13,067 nt of DNA from Endotrypanum monterogeii (taxonomy: Eukaryota > Euglenozoa > Kinetoplastea > Trypanosomatida > Trypanosomatidae), in assembly GCA_000333855.2 (NCBI GenBank), contig KV784178.1, positions 3,657 through 16,723 on the forward strand, in the 5' to 3' direction. Position 1 is the first letter of the stretch. Each line of letters opens with the position of its first letter. Under the pieces are notes generated by a model. The model saw only the letters and a program-made list of their open reading frames with translations, searched no databases and was not told where the DNA came from. The translations under genes were made by a program, and so were the position numbers. Positions 7,738 through 13,067 of this stretch are shown here, piece after piece.

Positions 7738-8643
7738 GTGCGTGTGTACGTTTTTTTATTTTGGTGCAGACTTCTTGACAGGACGCTGCCGGCGATGTAC
7801 AACAGTAGAAGAGCGCACGAGGTGGCTGGATATACGAGGCGTATCCCAGCCTGGTGTGTGTGTGTGTGTCGGAGGGGGGGAGGGAAGGAAGAAAAGGAAA
7901 GGGAAAGAAAAAAGACCTGAGAAAAAAACAAAGTGGGAAATAATCTACGGCGCCGCGGGTGGGGGGAGTATATTCTCATTTCTGGGCAAGTGAGGGCGTA
8001 CGTTGAGCGGTGAAAGGCCTCCGGAGGGGGAGGGGCGTGCACGTCTACCTCGGCGACAGCTGCCCGGCGCGCCTCCCTTCGCACCACACCGGCGTGCCCA
8101 CACAGCCCCCACCAACGACCACAGAGGAGCGCCTCGCAGTGCTCGTTCCTCCTCCGCTCATGTCGCTCTCTGATATCACACCGACGCGGCCAAACAAACA
8201 AATGAAACAGAACGAAAAAGAGATGACGCCGGACACCGCAGGAGAGAAGCAGAAGCAGTACAAGCTCTCGAGGCGCACGCGAGGGAGAAAACACACACAC
8301 ACACAGACACACAGACAGACGCGCGTGGAGCATAGTGTCAGTACTGCGCACGCGCGGCATGACACACAAGCAAAATAATAATAAAAACCCACGAGCACCA
8401 CGACAGAGACAGGCAGAACACATTCATAATTTAAAAAAAAGGGGGAGGGAAGGGGGGGAGGGGGGGATGAAGGCAAACCTGAAAAAGGACACACCGCGTG
8501 CCAAGATGAAAAACGGGGGGGGCGTCGGGCAGGGCGTGCGCCAGTCTGCGCCTGGCCAGTGCGTGCCTCGGCGGGGAAAGGATATGGCTAGCCTCAGCAC
8601 GGCCCCACGCCGCCGCCAAAGGCATCCCTGCAGTCCGTGATCC
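7738..8643. other. Probable 3' UTR and spacer after the 80-residue gene
   Basis: On the transcribed strand this follows the stop codon at 8644. It holds purine-biased stretches (7868-7945, 8430-8470, 8505-8525), a GT run (7855-7869) and an AC/CAGA run (8289-8320). Open frames are low-complexity and motif-free. Confidence 0.5.
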
Positions 8644-8886
8644 TCAGATCGGCTCCTCCGAGTGCTTGCCGTTCTCGGCTTGGCTCTCCACCGCCGTCAT
8701 CACAACCGACCCGGGCAGGTGCAGCTCGTCGGGGCGCTTGTACGCAATGAAGAGCGCCACGATCACGCCCACCACCGTGATCCCCAGGCACACCCACACC
8801 AGCGGAAACTCCTCCTTGGATCTCGCCGACACCACGGACACACACGCCGCGAGGGCGACAAGCAGCAGCTGTGCAGCGGACATCAT
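8644..8886 (-). CDS. Small predicted type I membrane protein, 80 residues
   Basis: The frame starts with two consecutive ATGs (8886 and 8883). Residues 1-21 form a typical signal peptide with a hydrophobic core (AAQLLLVALAACVSVVSA) and a plausible cleavage site after Ala21. A short linker (RSKEEFPL) is followed by a single transmembrane helix at about 29-49 and a hydrophilic 30-residue tail beginning KRPDE. The layout predicts a single-pass protein with almost no lumenal domain and a cytosolic tail. Third positions are GC-rich as in the permease, and no ATG lies between the candidate acceptor and 8886, so I believe it is a real gene despite its size. I do not recognise a family; a small regulatory or subunit-type membrane protein is possible but not shown. 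Confidence 0.65.
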   Translation of the reverse strand: MMSAAQLLLVALAACVSVVSARSKEEFPLVWVCLGITVVGVIVALFIAYKRPDELHLPGSVVMTAVESQAENGKHSEEPI

Positions 8887-8981
8887 ACAGGGGGGTGGCG
8901 AGCAGCGGCTTCGAGGTGGTAGTCAGAGAGGAGCGGTCCTGCGATTCAAAGTTGACGGCGAGCGCTGGTTGGCCTCGTTGG

Positions 8982-9035
8982 CTTTTACTCGTTTTGTTGT
9001 GGTGGTGGCGCGGAAAGAGGGAGTGGCGTGAGAGG
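8982..9035 (-). promoter_or_regulatory. Candidate spliced-leader acceptor for the 80-residue gene
   Basis: A C/T-rich stretch on the minus strand (about 9046-9010) is followed, after an ACC/ACA stretch, by AGs at 8989-8988 and 8983-8982. Use of these would give a 5' UTR of about 100 bases, similar to the other genes here. More distant AGs next to the C14 run are also possible, so the exact site is uncertain. Confidence 0.3.
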
Positions 9036-9075
9036 AGAGCGCGGAATCTGTGCGAGTCGGGGGAGCAGTGCTCGT

Positions 9076-9089
9076 GGGGGGGGGGGGGG
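9076..9089. repeat. G14 homopolymer
   Basis: There are fourteen consecutive G residues on the plus strand (C14 in the transcript), about 190 bases upstream of the 80-residue gene's start, inside a G-rich region. It could contribute to a G-quadruplex on the plus strand or act as part of the pyrimidine tract for splicing. Confidence 0.9.
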
Positions 9090-9369
9090 TAGCAGAAGCG
9101 ATGTGCAATGGGGGGTGGGGGGGGTTGAGAAAAAGAAAGAGGAGCCGAGGAGGAAGAGGAGTTGTGGAGGGACACAAGCTGAGTCAGAAAGCGGGGGAAA
9201 GTCTCTCCCAGGCGACCTGCCCACATGCGCCACAGAGCACGGCTGCGGTTTCTCTTGACCTTCTCATCGCGCGTTCGCGTGTCCTCAGCCGCATCGAGAC
9301 AGCAGCGGGGGCGTGGACTAAACCAGGGCAGCAGGGGGACACGACACCTCCGTGAGCCGCGCACAACTT

Positions 9370-10110
9370 TCAAGAGGGTGGGGAGATCCCTTCCTCAGCA
9401 AGGGACAGGATGGGGGGAGGGGCACGAGCCCGCGCCATATGCAGCACCCCCTGCGAGCGTGCGGGGGCCAGGCCCTCTACGCTGTACCGCACCGCACTGC
9501 ACTCACCCACACGCTTGACACGGTGGGGTGCGTGGGGTGTCGCGAATACGCCCTCCCTGGTGCTTCGGGGAGGTGAGCCCATTTCGTCTTTCCGCGCCCG
9601 GGAACAGGGAGCTCGTTGTGTCGCAGCTGACGCGGCGGCCCAGCACCCGGGGCAGCAGTCACGTCATGCGTGTGACGCAGCACACAAAGTGCATCGAACC
9701 AGTGCCTGCCAGCGCACGTCGAGAGCGGGCGAGGGGGGACATGAGGGGACGAAGGTGGAGGTGGGGGAAGACGGTCAGGCGCAGCACCACCCCGTCACAC
9801 ACCCAGGGGCGCAGCAGCGTGCCCAGCATGCGCGAAGGCGCGCGGGCCCTGCAGCCACGCGGCGCGTCCCGACCCTCCCCTCCTCCTGAGCACACACACG
9901 GACGGACCCGCCACACCAGCACCGCCCGTCCCACAGCACGGCCCGTATTGCACACGCCCAGCGACGCATCCGCAGAGCATCGAGGGGGTGGGTCCGATCG
10001 CTGGTGCCCACCCGCGCCGCACAACCATATGTGCAGGCCAGACACCCAGCACCCGCGGCCAACAGCGGGACACGGAGGGGCGGGGGAGGGGTGACGCAGA
10101 CGCTACTCTT
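9370..10110. mobile_element. Putative degenerate SIDER-like retroposon block
   Basis: This GC-rich block of about 740 bp has complex sequence and lies between two purine-biased or AT-rich stretches. No frame gives a convincing protein. Its size, non-coding nature and position in the spacer or 3' UTR downstream of the 551-residue gene fit the short degenerate retroposons (SIDERs) that are abundant in Leishmania 3' UTRs and are linked to mRNA turnover. It also has the general texture I associate with them. I cannot identify the 79-bp signature or a clear A-rich tail, so the ends are approximate and the call is tentative. Confidence 0.4.
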
Positions 10111-11209
10111 CTACCGCGATTATATGAAGACGCGAAATTGAAGGTGCTGCAAGGCAACAAACAAGAGAATGGGTGTGTTAAGAAAAACGAAAATTACGAA
10201 TCGAATATGGAAAAAAAGAGGAAAAAAACGCGCTCCCCTGAAAACGACCGCCAGATGCGTCAGTTGCTGCAGCATTGAAATAACAAAATACATCTATACG
10301 AATATATATAAATATATATATTCATATCTGTGTGTACAGGATACAGATGGACAAAAAAATACATGGGAACATTGGGGAAAAGAACTGTTTATTACGCGCA
10401 AAAAAGCTCAAACGACCACCGACCAGCACACTGTGAAACTAGGAACTAAACTCATTTCTCAACTACCGCTAGAAAGCCGTTTCATGAGCGTTCAGGTAGC
10501 CAAAGCACGGTAACCTACGCGTAGCCGAGCCGTAAGCCCACTAAAACCGCACAGAAGGCGGAGTACAGGGTAGCGCTACGACCTGATCCATTCCTAGCTC
10601 AGCCATTTCTGCAGCAAGCCACAGAGGGACTGCTGCACGCACTTCGACACCTGCGCACATTCCCCGAGTTACTACAGCGCGGCCCCTGAAAAGGAATAAT
10701 AATTTTAAAAAGGTAAATTCTGAACAAAAAAAAAATAGAAAATCTCAGATACAAGGGAGGTGTCTCCTACCGAATACATCAGCAAATGCTCCACCCCCCG
10801 CCCCGAAAAAAACAAAAAAAACAGCACTAATGAGTCATGTGACGCCACGAGTAATGGTTTCCCAGCCTGCTGCAGCTACCTACATCCCTCCTCAGACACT
10901 GCACCTCGACGTGGCTCACCCGCACAGGGCAGCGTGTGGCCAAGCACAGGCTAGAAAGCAAAGAATGAGCACCAGCCGCAAGACGCTAGTGTACCCGTGG
11001 TGCGTGAAATCAGATATTAATCCGATTCGGGGCAGGTGTGTACGCAGGAGATCGACCAGTGCGCACATGAAGTATTTGTGTCAGTCGATCACACATATTG
11101 GTAGAAACAAATTTCTGCGAGAAGCTGTGCAAACGGAAAAAAAAGCGAAGGAGGAGGCCTTGGGAGTGGCTACGGTTGCCACCACCTCTGCAGGTCACCG
11201 GATTCACTA
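10111..11209 (-). other. Probable 3' UTR of the 551-residue gene
   Basis: On the transcribed strand this follows the stop codon at 11210. It is less GC-rich than the rest of the window, with A-rich patches (10200-10232, 10720-10742, 10805-10822) and the AT island at 10300. No coding frame with a motif or codon bias is seen. An A/T-richer 3' UTR could carry stability or translation elements, but none is recognised. Confidence 0.5.
10300..10323. repeat. AT-rich palindrome GAATATATAT...ATATATATTC (AT island 4)
   Basis: This is a 24-base near-palindrome with exact ten-base arms around a four-base centre. Its ends match the GAATATA/TATATTC ends of the island at 5207-5246. It lies about 0.89 kb after the stop of the 551-residue gene. 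Confidence 0.9.
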
Positions 11210-12865
11210 CTAGTGGTCGTGCTTGAGAGCATACTGCAATAACAAAAGCTCTATTGAGTCCGGTCCGTGCAGACTTTTGACGAACTTCTCCACCGCCTGT
11301 GTATAAGAAGCAGCAGCCGACTGCGCTCTCGTAACGTGATGCAAGTGCGCACAGCGAATAAGGGCAGAGATAACAATCAGGGCCACCTCGTCTAGGCACA
11401 GCATCACGAGTGTGCGCTCGTCGCTGAGGTCGAGGTCGGTGTTTATGATGCGGCCACGGAGAAGCATCTTTTCTTTACATTTCTTTATGAACTTCATCCG
11501 CTGCTCAGGGGTCATACCAGCGAGCGCGTCATCATCACCCACGCCGCCCACCGAGTTACCCGCTCCTCTACGTGGAGAGTCCAGCGTACTGTCGGCGAAA
11601 TCATCTCCATGCGTATTGAAAACCATTTCGCTCACGTGTGCCTTCGTCGCCTTCCCGGGCACAAACCCCGGAAGGGACCTTTCCAGTGTGTACAGGCGGC
11701 AGCCAGGGACGAGCAGAAACACGGCAGCTGTTTGCCAGGTTATGTAATGGTAAGCCATGCGCTCCGCAGGCGACAGGAGCTGTGCACGGCCACCACCTCG
11801 TCTCTCCTCCAAGCGAAGGCACACGTTCGGCAGGAGAGACAGTGGTAGAAGCGCCGGCTCCGTGGGCTTCCACACGTTGCACACTTTGTACAGGTGCCGG
11901 TAAGGGTCTTCGGTGAGGAACGCTGTTTCGTGCAAAGACATGCTTTTGCTCGATCTCTCAGCGGTCACAGATTCTTCAAGCACCTCCGAGGCGCGCTGCG
12001 GGATATGTGCCATAATAACCTTACTGATAAAGTCTCGAGGGTATTCCCTGGCAGCCTGCCACGCGACACCCAAGACAGCATCGAGGTGCTCCAGCGCATT
12101 GGCATACACAGACCTCTGCTTCTGTGCGGATCTCCGAAAACTATACTCACGGATAAGGAGACTGCTATAATTGATAAGAAAAAGCTGATAGTAGTAGCGG
12201 CAGTTCGCCTCCGCAAGTGCCAACGTGAACAGCACAGACGCCGTGCGAGACACCGCCCGCTGCTCCTGGTTTGAAACTTGTTTACCAGATCTTCCTGCAT
12301 TCACAGGATCTTGATCCGCTACGAAGTCGACTTCGATCCTCAAATCTCGAAACTTATTGTAGTCGATGAGTCCGCCGCCATCGCCGAGGTTCTCCTCCTT
12401 CCACAGTGTCAGGCAGTGCAGTAGCACCTGTGTGTGCCGAACAGTGAAGACACAGTACCGGGCCGCTAGTGGTAGCACCTTCTCCGGGTTGATGGTCGTG
12501 CTCAGCAGCTGCAGGTACGTCAGCGCGATATCCGCGAGCAGCCGGTAGTAGTCCAGAATGTCTTCCAGATCGCTGTTGATGGGAAGGTGAATGATCGAGC
12601 GGTTGTCACCCAAGTCGATTCCGCCCTCTGTCGCCTCTCCACTGGACGCCACGCGCGCTTCCTTGGACTGCAACACCTTGTCATGCTGACCGAGATTCGA
12701 CATCAGCGTGTCCCAGAACCCTCGGCCGGGGTGCACTTGCAGCGCTTTCACAAAGTGCAGCTCCGAGATCGTGTAGCGCGCCTCCTCCGCTGCCTTGACG
12801 CCTTTGTAAAACAGGCTCGGGTGGCCCTGCCCCTCCTTGGGCACCTGCGACGGCTTGTTGCCCAT
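11210..12865 (-). CDS. Conserved-type hypothetical protein with N-myristoylation motif, 551 residues
   Basis: The start MGNKPSQ places Gly2 and Ser6 as the N-myristoyltransferase consensus expects; no transmembrane segment or signal peptide is visible, so a lipid-anchored cytosolic protein is likely. Most of it looks alpha-helical, for example about 100-156, 203-290 and 485-550. A Gly/Asp-rich low-complexity linker at about 418-448 is followed by a basic patch (QRMKFIKKCKEKMLLRGR, 455-472). I recognise no enzyme motif and no named family; the helical pattern loosely recalls repeat or BRO1-like scaffolds, but that is weak. The ATG at 12865 is the first after the likely acceptor. Codon use is odd: the first ~36 codons are mostly GC-ending, while later parts (residues about 160-310) use many A/T-ending codons, unlike the permease. 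Its 5' end is shared with the partial gene at 136-1. Confidence 0.87.
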   Translation of the reverse strand: MGNKPSQVPKEGQGHPSLFYKGVKAAEEARYTISELHFVKALQVHPGRGFWDTLMSNLGQHDKVLQSKEARVASSGEATEGGIDLGDNRSIIHLPINSDLEDILDYYRLLADIALTYLQLLSTTINPEKVLPLAARYCVFTVRHTQVLLHCLTLWKEENLGDGGGLIDYNKFRDLRIEVDFVADQDPVNAGRSGKQVSNQEQRAVSRTASVLFTLALAEANCRYYYQLFLINYSSLLIREYSFRRSAQKQRSVYANALEHLDAVLGVAWQAAREYPRDFISKVIMAHIPQRASEVLEESVTAERSSKSMSLHETAFLTEDPYRHLYKVCNVWKPTEPALLPLSLLPNVCLRLEERRGGGRAQLLSPAERMAYHYITWQTAAVFLLVPGCRLYTLERSLPGFVPGKATKAHVSEMVFNTHGDDFADSTLDSPRRGAGNSVGGVGDDDALAGMTPEQRMKFIKKCKEKMLLRGRIINTDLDLSDERTLVMLCLDEVALIVISALIRCAHLHHVTRAQSAAASYTQAVEKFVKSLHGPDSIELLLLQYALKHDH

Positions 12866-12992
12866 GATTGGGGTTACTTCGCCTTGTCACTCCCGCGTCC
12901 CTATCACAATGGCGACCTGCAGGGCCGTGAACAGCGCAGCGCGAGAGCAGGTATGCGCACGGGTGCACTTGGCGCAGGGGCAGGGGCGCAGT

Positions 12993-13000
12993 CTGATCTC
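12993..13000 (-). promoter_or_regulatory. Candidate spliced-leader acceptor for the 551-residue gene
   Basis: These are the same paired AGs on the minus strand as at 264-271, at matching positions in the repeat. The polypyrimidine tract that would lie upstream is beyond the window, but by comparison with the left copy it should follow the AC repeat. Confidence 0.3.
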
Positions 13001-13015
13001 GTCGCACACGGTGCG

Positions 13016-13017
<2 letters not shown>

Positions 13018-13045
<28 letters not shown>
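13018..13045. repeat. (GT)14 microsatellite
   Basis: There are fourteen GT units, one more than the matching tract at 289-314. Microsatellite slippage is the simplest explanation for this difference between otherwise identical flanks. Confidence 0.95.
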
Positions 13046-13048
<3 letters not shown>

Positions 13049-13067
13049 CGAGTGGTGCAATGGCAGG

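Larger units (their letters stand above)
12758..13067. repeat. Right copy of long direct repeat (start of MGNKPS gene plus upstream DNA)
   Basis: This is the partner of 29-336 in the same orientation, at a spacing of 12,729 bp. It contains the first ~36 codons of the 551-residue gene, its presumed 5' UTR and a GT repeat. It runs to the end of the window, so the repeat may be longer than seen. Confidence 0.95.

Noticed and set aside
8289..8320. Repeated ACAC/CAGA units considered as a possible array
   Set aside because: These are simple microsatellite units without spacers of constant length; it is not a CRISPR or other structured array.
9659..10160. Several overlapping minus-strand frames in the GC-rich block at 9370-10110
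   Set aside because: Three frames are open at once, Cys/Arg/Gly-rich and without motif, as expected in stop-poor GC-rich DNA. No single frame stands out.
11210..12865. BRO1-type or TPR-like scaffold assignment for the 551-residue protein
   Set aside because: The helical character is suggestive, but I cannot identify the diagnostic residues of either family, so the product is left as unknown.

Overview
This window looks like nuclear DNA of a trypanosomatid, most likely Leishmania or a close relative. The evidence is GC-rich DNA, intron-less genes that all lie on the minus strand, very long intergenic gaps full of dinucleotide repeats, and long pyrimidine tracts (purine-rich as written on the plus strand) just upstream of start codons, each followed by an AG that could serve as the spliced-leader acceptor. 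Transcription would run from right to left as part of one polycistronic unit. No promoter, tRNA, rRNA or CRISPR array was recognised.

The genes in transcription order are as follows. (1) 12865-11210 encodes a 551-aa soluble protein of unknown function with an N-myristoylation-type start (MGNKPS). (2) 8886-8644 encodes an 80-residue predicted single-pass membrane protein with a signal peptide. (3) 6756-6286 encodes a 156-residue protein with a CFAP97/Hemingway-type domain, an axoneme-associated family. (4) 4831-3389 encodes a 480-residue amino acid permease of the AAAP/AAT family with about 11 membrane helices. (5) 136-1 is the first 45 codons of a second MGNKPS protein, cut by the window edge. 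No shared pathway is evident; trypanosomatid units usually combine unrelated genes.

The most notable structure is a duplication. The first ~36 codons of the two MGNKPS genes and at least 200 bp of DNA upstream of them are nearly identical at the two ends of the window (29-336 and 12758-13067). The 152 bp of non-coding DNA between the ATG and the GT repeat are identical, while the proteins begin to differ after about residue 36. This suggests recent duplication or gene conversion limited to the 5' end, although an assembly effect cannot be excluded.

The intergenic regions make up about two thirds of the window. Each of the four holds one AT-rich island with inverted-repeat potential, about 0.9-1.4 kb past the upstream gene's stop codon. 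Two GC-rich, non-coding blocks of about 700 bp (9370-10110 and 1054-1730) resemble degenerate SIDER-type retroposons in texture and placement, but I cannot confirm this without a search. The rest is purine-strand-biased simple sequence typical of trypanosomatid UTRs. Nothing in the window is clearly an undescribed multi-gene system.
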